A stretch of 64,000 nt of DNA from Clostridia bacterium (GCA_017516485.1 JAFXCH010000008.1:1-64000); one strand, 5' to 3'; counted from the first letter of the stretch, positions 39,632 through 48,661 are shown. A program made the numbers and translations. Notes: generated by a model from the sequence alone, not told the origin.

Positions 39632-40960
39632 TTATGCTGTAGTTACGATAACAAAGCTATCGGTACCGTTATCGACAGCTGCTCTGTCGGCAACACCGAC
39701 TCCGCACACCCAGACAACACCGTCATCATCGCGAAGTACAGGTATACTGCGACGAAGCTCGGGCTCAATATGCATTTCGCTGAATATGCGTCTGAGTTGT
39801 TTTGTAACGCCCCTGCCGCGAAGACGGATTTTATCGCCCTCACGGATAGAGCCGAAAAACAGCTTACCATTTATTTTATCATAATTAAGCGCATTATCCA
39901 ATAGTTGTTTGTTAAAATTTTGTATATTTATTTTGTTATTTTTGTCAAAAAGTTCAAGTTTTATGTCACCGTACGGCAATTTATTCAAACCAAAGTTTGC
40001 TTCACAGCACCATTCGTCGCTTTTTGCCTTTACTCTACGAAGCGCACCTGAGCTGACACGAAGTGAAAAACCACCCGAAACCTGAGTATCGCCGCCGTTT
40101 TCGATTATATCACAGACAGCTTCAATATGGTGAAGCTGAGGTTTATTACCGGTCATTTCTTCAATAATAACTGCCACCGCTCTGCGTTTGAGTGACGGAT
40201 GAAGCAAAGCTATCGGCTCGGTAAGGAATCCGTCTGCAAGTCTTGCACGCTCAACAGCTGCCACACTGAGCAGTGTCAAAAGCTCTTCATCCTCACGCAG
40301 AGAATTAATACAGCGTGAAAACGCAGCATCAAAAGACGGATTTATATTCTTGAGTTCAGGCACCGCTCTGTGTCTGATTCGATTGCGAGTGTACTCATCT
40401 TGCAGATTTGTGCTGTCTGTAACAAACTCTATATTATTCTGCTCGCAGTAGCACTCAACTTCAGCTCTCGAACAATTGATAAGCGGGCGGATAATATTAC
40501 CTCTGACAGGAGGAATTGAAGTGAGACCCTTTAGCGAAGCACCTCTTGCCAGATTGAAAAGGAAAGTTTCCTCACAGTCCGACAAAGTATGTGCGGTTGC
40601 GACCTTTGCTGTCGGAGCAACGCGCTCAAAGAAAGCGTATCTCTCCTGCCTGCCGCATTCTTCTTCTCCGATGCCTCTCTGCTTTGAAAGTGCAGGAATA
40701 TCCTCACTTCCTACAAACAGTTCAATCCCCATTTCACGGCAGATTTCAACGCAAAAATTCTCGTCACGCTTTGCCTCTTCGCCACGGATTCCGTGGTTGA
40801 AGTGAGCTGCACAGAGGGTAAGAGAGTATTCATCTTTTAAGCTGTATAAAACATTAAGGAGCGCCATCGAGTCAGCTCCGCCCGAGAGGGCTACCAGAAC
40901 GGTATCCCCCGGGTTAAGCATATGATGACGCTCAATTGTTTGCTTTACTTTAAGGTTCAT
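39632..40960 (-). CDS. tilS: tRNA(Ile)-lysidine synthase
   Basis: ATG at 40960 lies 11 bp inside the end of dnaB, behind a GGAG site, giving 442 residues. The N-type ATP-pyrophosphatase loop SGGADS is at residues 26-31, with FNHGIRGEEAKRDE near 60 and the middle region ARGASLKGL. The C-terminal domain (about 350-440) has the RGRGVTKQLRRIFSE segment that binds the tRNA acceptor. TilS changes C34 of the tRNA-Ile CAU anticodon to lysidine. Confidence 0.93.
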   Translation of the reverse strand: MNLKVKQTIERHHMLNPGDTVLVALSGGADSMALLNVLYSLKDEYSLTLCAAHFNHGIRGEEAKRDENFCVEICREMGIELFVGSEDIPALSKQRGIGEEECGRQERYAFFERVAPTAKVATAHTLSDCEETFLFNLARGASLKGLTSIPPVRGNIIRPLINCSRAEVECYCEQNNIEFVTDSTNLQDEYTRNRIRHRAVPELKNINPSFDAAFSRCINSLREDEELLTLLSVAAVERARLADGFLTEPIALLHPSLKRRAVAVIIEEMTGNKPQLHHIEAVCDIIENGGDTQVSGGFSLRVSSGALRRVKAKSDEWCCEANFGLNKLPYGDIKLELFDKNNKINIQNFNKQLLDNALNYDKINGKLFFGSIREGDKIRLRGRGVTKQLRRIFSEMHIEPELRRSIPVLRDDDGVVWVCGVGVADRAAVDNGTDSFVIVTTA

Positions 40961-42338
40961 TACGAGTTTTCTCCGCATTTGAGAAGAGAGTGAACGCACC
41001 GTTCCAATGAAGCGGCACTGTTTCGAGAGGACCGTGTCTGTTCTTTGCAACTATAAGCTCTGCCTCGTTTTTCTTTGCAAGGTCCTCTTCCGTAAGAGGT
41101 CCGTCTTTTTCGTTTATATAGTAGAACGGACGATAGAGCATAAGAACTATATCGGCATCCTGCTCGATTGAGCCTGAATCACGCAGGTCAGACAGCATCG
41201 GGCGGTGAGATTTACCTCTGCCCTCTGTAACTCTGGCAAGCTGTGAACAGGCAACTACGGGAATATTGAGGTCTTTTGCCATAAGCTTGAGGTTTCGGGT
41301 AATGTCGGAAACCTCCTGCACACGCTGACCCTCAAAATTCTTATCGGATTTGAGAAGGCCGAGGTAGTCAACTACAACTGCATCGACATCACGCATACGG
41401 CGTATGCGTGCTTTCATCTCGGGTACCGTTATTGTAGAAGTATCGTCAAAATAAAGGTTACAGTTTGCAAGTGAGCCTACGGCAACACCGATACGCTGCC
41501 AATCGTTATCGTCAAATTCGCCTGAACGCATCTTCTTGACATCAACTCTCGCTTCGGTTGCAAGCACACGCTCTGCAAGCTGACCCTTTGTCATTTCGAG
41601 TGAGAACATTATAACCTTTTTGCCGCCTACTACAGCAATATTACGTGCAAGGTTGAGTGCAAAGCTCGTTTTACCCATACCGGGACGGGCACCGATGATA
41701 ATAAGGTCGGATTTATTAAGACCCGAAATATATTTATCGAGAAGCGAGAAGCCCGTAGGTACACCCTTGTGCTTTTCACGCTCAACAGGGTTTGATATAA
41801 CCTTAAGTCGCTCAAGCACTTCGTTATTGATAACATCATCAATTCTTGAAGGAGCGTCACTGCTGCGACCCTGACGGATATTGTAAATCTTCTGCTCTGC
41901 CGAATCAAGAAGCAAATCGGCAGAATTATCCTCATTCATAGAGCTGTCGATAATATCACGTGCAGTAGTAATAAGAGTACGCTTCATAAATTTCTCGCGT
42001 ACTATTCTTGCATAGGTATCGACATTCTGTACCGAGGGTACAGCCTGAGCAAGCTGATAGAGATAATTCTTACCGCTTGCATCATCATAAACGCCCTCCT
42101 GCTTGAGATGCTCAAGCACAACAAGAGGATCAATCGGCTGAGCATTTGCATCAAGCAACACCATTATCGAATAAATCGACCTGTGCTGCGGCATATAAAA
42201 ATGCTCTGCCTTTAGTAAAGTCTGAACGATAGGCATGCAGCGTGGGTCCTTAAGGACAGAACCGAGCACTGCCTGCTCCGCTTCAAGACTGTAGGGCATA
42301 TTCATACCATCATAGTTGGTCTGAGTGCTGATATCCAC
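40950..42338 (-). CDS. dnaB: Replicative DNA helicase DnaB
   Basis: The 462-residue helicase has the N-terminal dimerising domain (MPYSLEAEQAVLGSVL, residues 14-29) and the RecA-like domain with Walker A GARPGMGKT at 216-224, VVDYLGLL near 325 and LSDLRDSGSIEQDAD near 378. It unwinds DNA at the replication fork as a hexamer. Its order rplI-dnaB is conserved in Firmicutes, and its end overlaps the tilS start, so the genes are coupled. Confidence 0.96.
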   Translation of the reverse strand: MDISTQTNYDGMNMPYSLEAEQAVLGSVLKDPRCMPIVQTLLKAEHFYMPQHRSIYSIMVLLDANAQPIDPLVVLEHLKQEGVYDDASGKNYLYQLAQAVPSVQNVDTYARIVREKFMKRTLITTARDIIDSSMNEDNSADLLLDSAEQKIYNIRQGRSSDAPSRIDDVINNEVLERLKVISNPVEREKHKGVPTGFSLLDKYISGLNKSDLIIIGARPGMGKTSFALNLARNIAVVGGKKVIMFSLEMTKGQLAERVLATEARVDVKKMRSGEFDDNDWQRIGVAVGSLANCNLYFDDTSTITVPEMKARIRRMRDVDAVVVDYLGLLKSDKNFEGQRVQEVSDITRNLKLMAKDLNIPVVACSQLARVTEGRGKSHRPMLSDLRDSGSIEQDADIVLMLYRPFYYINEKDGPLTEEDLAKKNEAELIVAKNRHGPLETVPLHWNGAFTLFSNAEKTRNEP

Positions 42339-42366
42339 ACCGCAACCCCCTTTCTGATTTTAAGTC

Positions 42367-42807
42367 TTATTCGCAAACCTGAACGTAGAATGAAGCCTTT
42401 ACGCCATGGTTGAATTTCACATTGACAGTATATGTGCCAAATGTCTTGATATCTTCTGCATCAAGACGCTTCTTATCAACCTTTACACCGTAAGCCTTCT
42501 GAAGCTCAGCTGCGATTTCTTTAGCAGTAACAGAGCCGAAAAGCTTGCCGTTCTGGCCGGCTTTTGCAACAATCTTGAGTGTTTTACCCTCAATTTTTGC
42601 CGCGTCTGCCTTTGCTGCCGCAGTCTCAGTTTCGATGCGGTATTTTTCAGCCTGCTCTTTATTTTTAAGTTCGGACATTGCCTGTGCGTTTGCCTCTGAT
42701 GCGAGATTTCTCGGGAAGAGGAAGTTTCTTGCGTAGCCGTCTGATGCGTTTACAAGCTCACCCTTCTTACCAAGACCCTTGACATCTGCTTTAAGAACAA
42801 CCTTCAT
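42367..42807 (-). CDS. rplI: 50S ribosomal protein L9
   Basis: The 146-residue protein shows the L9 N-domain [19 protein letters not shown] and [13 protein letters not shown], a long connecting helix (about 45-75) and the C-domain [16 protein letters not shown]. It has the usual place before dnaB. Confidence 0.97.
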   Translation of the reverse strand: MKVVLKADVKGLGKKGELVNASDGYARNFLFPRNLASEANAQAMSELKNKEQAEKYRIETETAAAKADAAKIEGKTLKIVAKAGQNGKLFGSVTAKEIAAELQKAYGVKVDKKRLDAEDIKTFGTYTVNVKFNHGVKASFYVQVCE

Positions 42808-42849
42808 TGTCCGTACACCTTCCTTTCGTGAAATAACATAAAATATATC

Positions 42850-43293
42850 TTAGTTTTCGTTTTCTATCTGTGTGATAAGGTCTACCCTGCGTGCGTGTCT
42901 GCCGCCCTCAAACTCTGTTTCGAGGAAGGTATCAACCATCATCAGCGCGAGACCTGCACCGATAACTCTGCCGCCCATTGCAAGGATATTGGCATCGTTA
43001 TGAAGTCTTGTGTAATGTGCACTGAAGCAATCCGAACAGCAAGCACAACGGATACCCTTGACCTTGTTTGCTGCAATTGAAATGCCTACGCCTGTGCCGC
43101 AGCAAAGGATACCGCGCTCACACTCACCGCTCGTTATTGAGAGTGCAACCTGCTTTGCGATAATAGGATAGTCAATTGCCTCACCGGTATAAGTACCGAA
43201 ATCTTTATACTCAACACCTTTTTCGTCGAGGTGCTTTTTAATTGCCTCTTTAAGTTCGTAACCGCCGTGGTCAGCTCCCAAAGCTATCATCAT
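42850..43293 (-). CDS. rpiB: Ribose 5-phosphate isomerase B
   Basis: The 147-residue enzyme has MIALGADHGGYELK at the N-terminus, the active-site cysteine in GILCCGTGVGISIAANK near residue 66, and the phosphate-binding RLHNDANILAMG near 98. It interconverts ribose 5-phosphate and ribulose 5-phosphate (some members act on allose 6-phosphate). The start overlaps the tsaB stop (ATGA), so it is translated in the tsaE-tsaB-rpiB operon. Confidence 0.94.
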   Translation of the reverse strand: MMIALGADHGGYELKEAIKKHLDEKGVEYKDFGTYTGEAIDYPIIAKQVALSITSGECERGILCCGTGVGISIAANKVKGIRCACCSDCFSAHYTRLHNDANILAMGGRVIGAGLALMMVDTFLETEFEGGRHARRVDLITQIENEN

Positions 43294-43979
43294 TCAGCTC
43301 TCCTTTTCTTTAATTCTCTCTCCGCCTGCGGTACACGCAGGTATACGGGAGTAAGCTCATCTGCCGAAACACGCTTGCCCGCACCGCATTCTGCCGCAAG
43401 AGCAACGCTTGAAGCACGCTGATACCTGCTGAGTACAGAAGCAAGACGTACATTATCGCAGACAGTTTTCAGATAATTATAACACAACTCTGCTCCGTCG
43501 CCAAGTATAATTACATCTTTTTTGAAATTCTTTATCATTTCAGGAATTTCGGCTATCATAACAGCCTTATCTTCACAGAGCCTTTCAACATCATTGCCGC
43601 AATCAAACATAGCCATATAAACCTGTGAGCAGCGCGCATCCATAGCACAAAGAGCAACGCAGTCAACACCCTTGAGGTTATAAGCCATAGCTTCAAGAGT
43701 AGAAACTCCGCAGCAAGCCTTACCGCCGAATGCAATGCCCTTAACAGCCGCTATACCTATACGCACACCCGTAAATGAACCGGGACCGTGAGCTACCGCA
43801 ACAAGGTCGATATCGTCGAGCGTTACACCTGCGGTATCAATACAATTTTTAACCATAGGCATAAGAGTCTGCGAATGGGTCAGACCTGCATTGATATAAT
43901 TCTCGCTAATAATTCTGCCGTTGTCGCAAACCGCAACGCTTGCACATACAGCTGAGCTTTCAACAGCCAATATTTTCAA
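43290..43979 (-). CDS. tsaB: tRNA threonylcarbamoyladenosine biosynthesis protein TsaB
   Basis: The protein starts LKILAVESSAVCASVAV and has VAHGPGSFTGVRIGIAAVKG near residue 64, the ASKHA-fold signatures of TsaB. TsaB dimerises with TsaD and works with TsaE to make t6A37 on tRNAs that read ANN codons. A TTG at 43979 with GAGGGGG 9 nt upstream gives the family-standard N-terminus (229 residues); an in-frame ATG at 43988 touches the ribosome binding site and is unlikely. It overlaps the end of tsaE. Confidence 0.93.
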   Translation of the reverse strand: MKILAVESSAVCASVAVCDNGRIISENYINAGLTHSQTLMPMVKNCIDTAGVTLDDIDLVAVAHGPGSFTGVRIGIAAVKGIAFGGKACCGVSTLEAMAYNLKGVDCVALCAMDARCSQVYMAMFDCGNDVERLCEDKAVMIAEIPEMIKNFKKDVIILGDGAELCYNYLKTVCDNVRLASVLSRYQRASSVALAAECGAGKRVSADELTPVYLRVPQAERELKKRRAE

Positions 43980-44406
43980 GCCTGTCATCCCCCTCAAAAG
44001 TAAAAATTCTGTCGCACTCGTTTTCGCCCTTCTCTATCATAACGAAAAGCGTATTATCAGGCAAAACATTTTCTATATTCTCACTCCACTCTACCGCAAG
44101 CACCGCATCGTCATCGAGATATTCGAAGAAGCCTGTAGTGCAAAGGTCATCCCAACCGTCAATACGGTACATATCAAAATGGCAAAGTTTCGGAGAGCCG
44201 TCATAAACATTTACAATAGCAAAAGTAGGGCTGCTGACGTGACAGTCAAGCCCCATACCCTCGGCAATACCGCGTGTAAATGCTGTTTTACCCATACCCA
44301 AGCCGCCGAAATACGCCACAACATCACCCCGATGCAGAATTGCACCGAGAGATTTACCGAGCTGATGTGTAGCCTCGGGGGTATTTGTAGTTACAGTTTT
44401 TTTCAT
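43960..44406 (-). CDS. tsaE: tRNA threonylcarbamoyladenosine biosynthesis ATPase TsaE
   Basis: ATG at 44406, behind AAAGGGTGA, gives 148 residues. The P-loop is GGLGMGKTAFTRGIA near residue 38, with the SPTFAIVNVY switch near 63 and HFDMYRI near 76, typical of TsaE. It powers the TsaBD complex in t6A formation. It is the first gene of the tsaE-tsaB-rpiB run and is divergent from the rodA-like gene. Confidence 0.94.
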   Translation of the reverse strand: MKKTVTTNTPEATHQLGKSLGAILHRGDVVAYFGGLGMGKTAFTRGIAEGMGLDCHVSSPTFAIVNVYDGSPKLCHFDMYRIDGWDDLCTTGFFEYLDDDAVLAVEWSENIENVLPDNTLFVMIEKGENECDRIFTFEGDDRLENIGC

Positions 44407-44465
44407 AATGCTCACCCTTTATCTAAAGGATTATAACACAATATGTCAAATATATAAAGTATTAC

Positions 44466-44494
44466 TTGTAATTTTTTTTGAGCTGAGATATAAT
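44466..44494 (+). promoter_or_regulatory. Promoter of the rodA-like gene
   Basis: TTGTAA at 44466-44471 and TATAAT at 44489-44494 are 17 nt apart, 38 bp before the ATG. Confidence 0.65.
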
Positions 44495-44532
44495 AACATA
44501 AATCGTTCCTTTATTTATGGAGGTGAAAGCCT

Positions 44533-45705
44533 ATGAGTAAGGCAGGAAAATTCCTGCGTGAAACTGATATTTATATGCTCTTTCTTTGTATTGCCGCTTC
44601 AGTCGCAGGCATAATTGCTGTTTACAGTGCGACGCGCTTCAGTCTTGAGCCGGGCGAAAAAATATCGCGTGATGCTATAGTTATGACAGCCGCCGTAGTA
44701 TTGGGATTTGTTATCTGCCTTATAATTTCGGCAATAGATTACGAAGTAATCCTGAAGCTCTGGCCGTTTGTTGCAGGTGCTTCCGTAGCATTAATGCTGG
44801 CACTGTTTATATGGGGTACGGGCCCTACAGAGCGAAGTGACGTTATAACCTGGCTTCCTTTTAAAATAGGCAGCTTCAGTATTTACTTCCAGCCATCGGA
44901 ACTGCTGAAAATCGCATTTATAATTACATTTTCCGTACACCTTGAGCTTGCAGGTGACAAACTTGATAATATAGTTAACATACTGTTGCTTTGTGCACAC
45001 GGTGCAGCACCTACTCTGCTCGTCGTAATCACGGGTGATATGGGCTCCGCGCTTGTATTCATTATGATTTTTGCAGTTATGATGTTTATGGCGGGTATTA
45101 AGCTGAGATATTTTATAGCAGCACTGCTGACCGTTGTTGCCGCTTTTCCTCTTGTATGGATAAAAGTTTTCAACGACATTCAGCGTGACCGATTTCTTGC
45201 TCTGATATATCCCGAATCATATTCGGATATCATTTATCAACAGCTTCAGGGTAAAAACGCAATAGGCTCAGGACAACTGACAGGCAAAGGCCTCTTCAAA
45301 GGTCCTTTCACACAAAACGGAATCGTGCCCGAAGCCGAAAACGATATGATACTCAGCGTATTCGGCGAAGAGCTCGGATTTATCGGCTGCATGGCTGTTA
45401 TGCTGCTGTTTTTGCTACTTGTTTTCAGAGTAATCAAGGTAGCACAAATGGCAAACGACAACCCCGGCAAAACAATATGCATAGGCGTTGCGGCTATGAT
45501 TGCATCGCAGGTTATAGTCAACGTAGGTATGTGTCTTATGCTTCTGCCTTGTATCGGTATCACCTTGCCGTTTATGAGTGCAGGCGGCTCGTCAAACCTC
45601 TGTATTTATATTGCAATGGGCGTTGTATTCAGTGTATACCGATTCAACAAAGATCACAAGCCCGTCGATTTCAGAATGATAAATGTCAGGACACCGTACA
45701 GATAA
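44533..45705 (+). CDS. SEDS-family peptidoglycan polymerase (RodA/FtsW/SpoVE)
   Basis: The 390-residue protein has about ten membrane helices and the SEDS signatures FQPSELLKIAFI near residue 120, the catalytic-Asp loop EAENDMILSVFGEELG near 268, and ITLPFMSAGGSSN near 345. It polymerises lipid II glycan chains together with a class B penicillin-binding protein, none of which is adjacent. The loop with a glutamate-asparagine before the Asp resembles RodA more than FtsW, but SpoVE cannot be excluded in a spore former. It is monocistronic with GGAGG before ATG. Confidence 0.9.
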   Translation: MSKAGKFLRETDIYMLFLCIAASVAGIIAVYSATRFSLEPGEKISRDAIVMTAAVVLGFVICLIISAIDYEVILKLWPFVAGASVALMLALFIWGTGPTERSDVITWLPFKIGSFSIYFQPSELLKIAFIITFSVHLELAGDKLDNIVNILLLCAHGAAPTLLVVITGDMGSALVFIMIFAVMMFMAGIKLRYFIAALLTVVAAFPLVWIKVFNDIQRDRFLALIYPESYSDIIYQQLQGKNAIGSGQLTGKGLFKGPFTQNGIVPEAENDMILSVFGEELGFIGCMAVMLLFLLLVFRVIKVAQMANDNPGKTICIGVAAMIASQVIVNVGMCLMLLPCIGITLPFMSAGGSSNLCIYIAMGVVFSVYRFNKDHKPVDFRMINVRTPYR

Positions 45706-45755
45706 ATCAGAACTGTCACAATAATCGAAGAACAAAAGAAACAAATATAAGCCAA

Positions 45756-45788
45756 AAGGATAGCAATGCTAAAAGCACTGCTATCCTT
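45756..45788. terminator. Bidirectional intrinsic terminator
   Basis: AAGGATAGCA pairs with TGCTATCCTT, with an inner TGC/GCA pair, followed by CTTAATTTT. It sits between the converging rodA-like and flavodiiron genes. Confidence 0.85.
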
Positions 45789-45807
45789 CTTAATTTTACA
45801 ATATTTA

Positions 45808-46962
45808 TTATCTGCAAAGCTCGTCTGCAAGTGCTTCAATCTGTGCAACGGATCCTTCGCTGAGTGCAGACTTTACGCTCACTTTATTCTCGGCAAAAGT
45901 TATACCTTTAAATTCGGCAAATCTCTTCTCCATAAGTCTTGCGGCAACGGGAGCCCATGAACCATTCTCAATCATAGCTACGGTTCTGTTTTTGTAGCCG
46001 CGCTCTGCAAGCATATCCATAAACGCTCTTACAGGCGGAAACAACTCAGAATTATAAGTTGGCGAAGCAAGCACAAGCTTTGACAAACGGAAAGCCTGAG
46101 CAAGAGCCTCGTATTTATCGGCACGTGCAAGGTCAAATACCTTGACATTTTCGCATCCGTTTTCTTTGAGATTCTCTGCAAGCAGAAGAGCAGCTTTTTT
46201 GGTATTACCGTAGATGCTTGCATAAGCAATAACCACGCCGTCATCTTCGGGAGTATATGATGACCACTTATCGTAAAGAGAGATATAATGGCCGAGGTTT
46301 TCTTTGAGCACGGGACCGTGAAGCGGGCAAATCATACTTATATCAAGCGTTGCAGCTTTTTTGAGCAGAGTCTGCACCTGAGCACCGTACTTACCTACGA
46401 TGCCGATATAATAGCGTCTTGCTTCGTCATCCCAATCTTCAACCGAATCGGATGAGCCGAATTTGCCGAATGCATCAGCAGAGAAAAGAATTTTATCGGT
46501 AGTATCATAAGCAATCATAACCTCGGGCCAGTGCACCATAGGTGCGGCAACAAACTTAAAGTTATGTCTGCCTGTGCAAAGTTCATCACCCTCTTTGATT
46601 TCGAGTTTTTCAAATTTTATATCATTACCGAAAAACTGAGTCATCATTTTAAATGCTTTTGTTTCAGATACAACAACAGCATCGGGATACTCGGATACAA
46701 ACTTTGCAATGCTTGCAGAATGGTCAGGCTCCATATGCTCAACAACAAGATAATCGGGCTGTCTGCCGTCAAGCACTGATTTCAGGTTGGCGAGCCACTC
46801 ATCAGAAAAGCGAGCATCAGCAGTGTCAAAAACGGTAATTTTATCATCAATTACAACATATGAATTATACAAAACACCGTCGGGCACGATATAGAGCCCC
46901 TCAAACAAATCGATATCTTTATCAGTTACTCCGATATTGTAAATTCCCTTAGCAATTTCCAT
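45808..46962 (-). CDS. Flavodiiron protein (FprA family)
   Basis: The 384-residue protein has a metallo-beta-lactamase-like diiron domain with H76-x-E78-x-D80-H81 in EHMEPDHS, further ligands in VHWPEVM, FSADAFG and CPLHGPV, and a C-terminal flavodoxin domain with the FMN loop ASIYGNTKKAA near residue 256. Such A-type flavoproteins reduce O2 to water or NO to N2O using electrons from rubredoxin. It is divergent from a rubrerythrin gene across a 99-bp shared region with a palindrome. Together they make an oxidative stress module. Confidence 0.93.
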   Translation of the reverse strand: MEIAKGIYNIGVTDKDIDLFEGLYIVPDGVLYNSYVVIDDKITVFDTADARFSDEWLANLKSVLDGRQPDYLVVEHMEPDHSASIAKFVSEYPDAVVVSETKAFKMMTQFFGNDIKFEKLEIKEGDELCTGRHNFKFVAAPMVHWPEVMIAYDTTDKILFSADAFGKFGSSDSVEDWDDEARRYYIGIVGKYGAQVQTLLKKAATLDISMICPLHGPVLKENLGHYISLYDKWSSYTPEDDGVVIAYASIYGNTKKAALLLAENLKENGCENVKVFDLARADKYEALAQAFRLSKLVLASPTYNSELFPPVRAFMDMLAERGYKNRTVAMIENGSWAPVAARLMEKRFAEFKGITFAENKVSVKSALSEGSVAQIEALADELCR

Positions 46963-47011
46963 TTTAATCTCCTTAAAACTTCTTGAAAATTATTATTTAC
47001 AAATGATAAGA

Positions 47012-47027
47012 TTAATAGTATTATTAA
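47012..47027. promoter_or_regulatory. Palindromic candidate operator between fprA and rubrerythrin
   Basis: TTAATA and TATTAA flank a 4-nt centre. It lies in the shared upstream region of two oxidative-stress genes and resembles the AT-rich PerR type, though it is not an exact match to the PerR box. Confidence 0.4.
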
Positions 47028-47061
47028 CTTACCGAATATATTATACAGGAGGAATTGAAAA

Positions 47062-47598
47062 ATGGCAAACCTTAAAGGCACAAAAACCGAAAAAAATTTA
47101 ATGGAAGCTTTTGCAGGCGAAAGTCAGGCAAGAAATAAGTATACATATTTCGCTTCAAAAGCAAAAAAGGAAGGCTATCAGCAGATTGCCGCACTGTTTG
47201 AAGAAACAGCAAACAACGAAAAAGAGCACGCAAAAATCTGGTTCAAACTTCTGAACGGTATCGGCACAACAGAAGAAAACCTCAAAGCTGCTGCCGCAGG
47301 CGAAAACGAAGAGTGGACAGATATGTACGCACGTATGGCACGTGAGGCAAAAGAAGAAGGCTTTGACGATATCGCAGCACTTTTCACAGGCGTAGCAGCA
47401 ATCGAAAAAGAGCACGAGGAAAGATACCTCAAGCTTCTTGCAAACGTTGAGAAGGACGAAGTTTTCAAGAAGAACGAAAAGACAGTATGGATCTGCCGTA
47501 ACTGCGGTCACATTGTCGACAGCGAATCCGCTCCCGAGCTCTGCCCCGTATGTGCACATCCTCAAGGCTATTTTGAGCTTAGAGTTATTAACTATTAA
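47062..47598 (+). CDS. rbr: Rubrerythrin
   Basis: The 178-residue protein has the ferritin-like diiron domain over residues 1-140, with iron ligands in [29 protein letters not shown] and [11 protein letters not shown]-terminal rubredoxin-like iron site follows with CRNCGH and [12 protein letters not shown]. It reduces hydrogen peroxide in the cytosol with electrons from rubredoxin/NADH. A GGAGG site precedes ATG and the gene is divergent from fprA. Confidence 0.96.
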   Translation: MANLKGTKTEKNLMEAFAGESQARNKYTYFASKAKKEGYQQIAALFEETANNEKEHAKIWFKLLNGIGTTEENLKAAAAGENEEWTDMYARMAREAKEEGFDDIAALFTGVAAIEKEHEERYLKLLANVEKDEVFKKNEKTVWICRNCGHIVDSESAPELCPVCAHPQGYFELRVINY

Positions 47599-47617
47599 TT
47601 ATATCGAACAAACAATT

Positions 47618-47656
47618 AAACGGATAGCGTTCATTACGAATGCTATCCGTTTTTTT
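47618..47656. terminator. Bidirectional intrinsic terminator
   Basis: AAACGGATAGC pairs with GCTATCCGTTT, with an inner TTC/GAA pair, followed by TTTT. It separates rubrerythrin from the converging RAYT gene. Confidence 0.88.
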
Positions 47657-47657
47657 A

Positions 47658-48119
47658 TTATGCAATATAATATTTATCTTCCGACCATTTGGCAGGATTA
47701 TTCTCTATGTATTGCAAATGATTCAAATAGTCCTCTTCGTCACGGATTATATGGTCGTGATATGAACGTTGCCAGATACTCTGACCTATTTCTTTTGAAA
47801 CCAGTACTTTAAATGAGCGAATAAGGTTAGGCACAGAAATTGTAGGGGTCGATGCCTTCATCGGCCCATCTATTGCAATTAATAAATGTATGTGATTCGG
47901 CATTATCACATATTTGTCTATTCCTGGCATAGACTCAATATATTTTCTCGCAATCTCTCCGCAGTGAGTGAGATTTGTTTGTGGGGCGATGAGGGCATCG
48001 CCCCCTACAATATGGCTTAATATACATTTGCGGTCAAGGGTACAAATCGTAATAAAATATGCACCACGACTGCTGTAATCGTAACCGTTTAATCTGTTAG
48101 GTTTTCTGCTGAATTTCAT
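47658..48119 (-). CDS. REP-associated tyrosine transposase (RAYT, Y1_Tnp/IS200-like)
   Basis: The 153-residue protein is a single-domain HUH transposase. FITICTLDRKCIL is at residues 22-34, the metal-binding HxH is in VIMPNHIHLLI near 77, and the catalytic tyrosine is expected in DEEDYLNHLQYIENNP near 131. RAYTs act on REP palindromes rather than moving as full insertion sequences. Two palindromic REP-like segments lie in frame inside the gene (47846-47867 and 47983-48004). The ATG overlaps the stop of the NUDIX gene (ATGA), which couples its translation to that gene. Confidence 0.9.
   Translation of the reverse strand: MKFSRKPNRLNGYDYSSRGAYFITICTLDRKCILSHIVGGDALIAPQTNLTHCGEIARKYIESMPGIDKYVIMPNHIHLLIAIDGPMKASTPTISVPNLIRSFKVLVSKEIGQSIWQRSYHDHIIRDEEDYLNHLQYIENNPAKWSEDKYYIA
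47846..47867. repeat. REP-like palindrome inside the RAYT gene (3' copy)
   Basis: GGGTCGATG and CATCGGCCC flank CCTT; one T-G wobble pair is needed in RNA. The preceding bases read TTGTAGG on the plus strand. The second copy within the gene has the opposite orientation. Confidence 0.65.
47983..48004. repeat. REP-like palindrome inside the RAYT gene (5' copy)
   Basis: GGGGCGATG and CATCGCCCC are perfect 9-bp arms around AGGG. On the minus strand it is preceded by TTGTAGG, as is the other copy on the plus strand, so the two form an inverted pair about 115 bp apart. Confidence 0.7.
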
Positions 48120-48661
48120 TTCGCATTTCGCTCGATAAGAGCAGCAAACTTGAGGACTGCTGCCTGGGTTTTGCCGTCCTTAATTTCGTTACCCAGCACC
48201 ATATCAACCGCTTTGTCGAGAGGAATGTACTCAACATTGAGAAACTCATCCTCGTCAAGTTCCTGCTCGAGCTGAGTCAGGTCGCGTGCACCGTATAGGT
48301 AAATAACCTCGTTTGTATAACCGGGTGATGGATAAAACTCACCGAGGTTGATATACTGCGAAGCTGAAACACCTGCTTCTTCAAGAAGCTCTCTTTTGCC
48401 TGCTTCAAGAGGATTTTCACCCTTTTCCAGCTTACCTGCAGGAAGCTCAAGCACCTCTTCCATATACGGATAACGGAACTGACGGACAAAAATCAGCTGA
48501 GCATCATCTGTAAGTGCCGCAACAGTTACACCGCCGTTATGCTCTACAAATTCACGTGGTGCCTCCTTGCCGTTAGGCAGACCTGCGGTATCGACACGCA
48601 GATTGAGAATCTTACCTGTGTATATTGTATTTTTAAATAAAGTAACTTCTCTTGTTTCCAT
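48116..48661 (-). CDS. NUDIX hydrolase, ADP-ribose pyrophosphatase type
   Basis: The 181-residue protein carries a complete Nudix box, from GKLEKGENPLEAG to RELLEEAGV near residues 75-97, and the ADP-ribose pyrophosphatase-like N-terminus with VEHNGGVTVAAL and FVRQFRYPYMEEVLELP. It hydrolyses ADP-ribose or a related nucleoside diphosphate to limit toxic build-up. GGGGATAACT precedes ATG. Its stop codon overlaps the RAYT start. Confidence 0.92.
   Translation of the reverse strand: METREVTLFKNTIYTGKILNLRVDTAGLPNGKEAPREFVEHNGGVTVAALTDDAQLIFVRQFRYPYMEEVLELPAGKLEKGENPLEAGKRELLEEAGVSASQYINLGEFYPSPGYTNEVIYLYGARDLTQLEQELDEDEFLNVEYIPLDKAVDMVLGNEIKDGKTQAAVLKFAALIERNAK

Noticed and set aside
47658..48119. 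Complete IS200/IS605 insertion sequence
   Set aside because: There is no tnpB and no clear element ends; the gene overlaps the NUDIX gene and fits the RAYT group instead.
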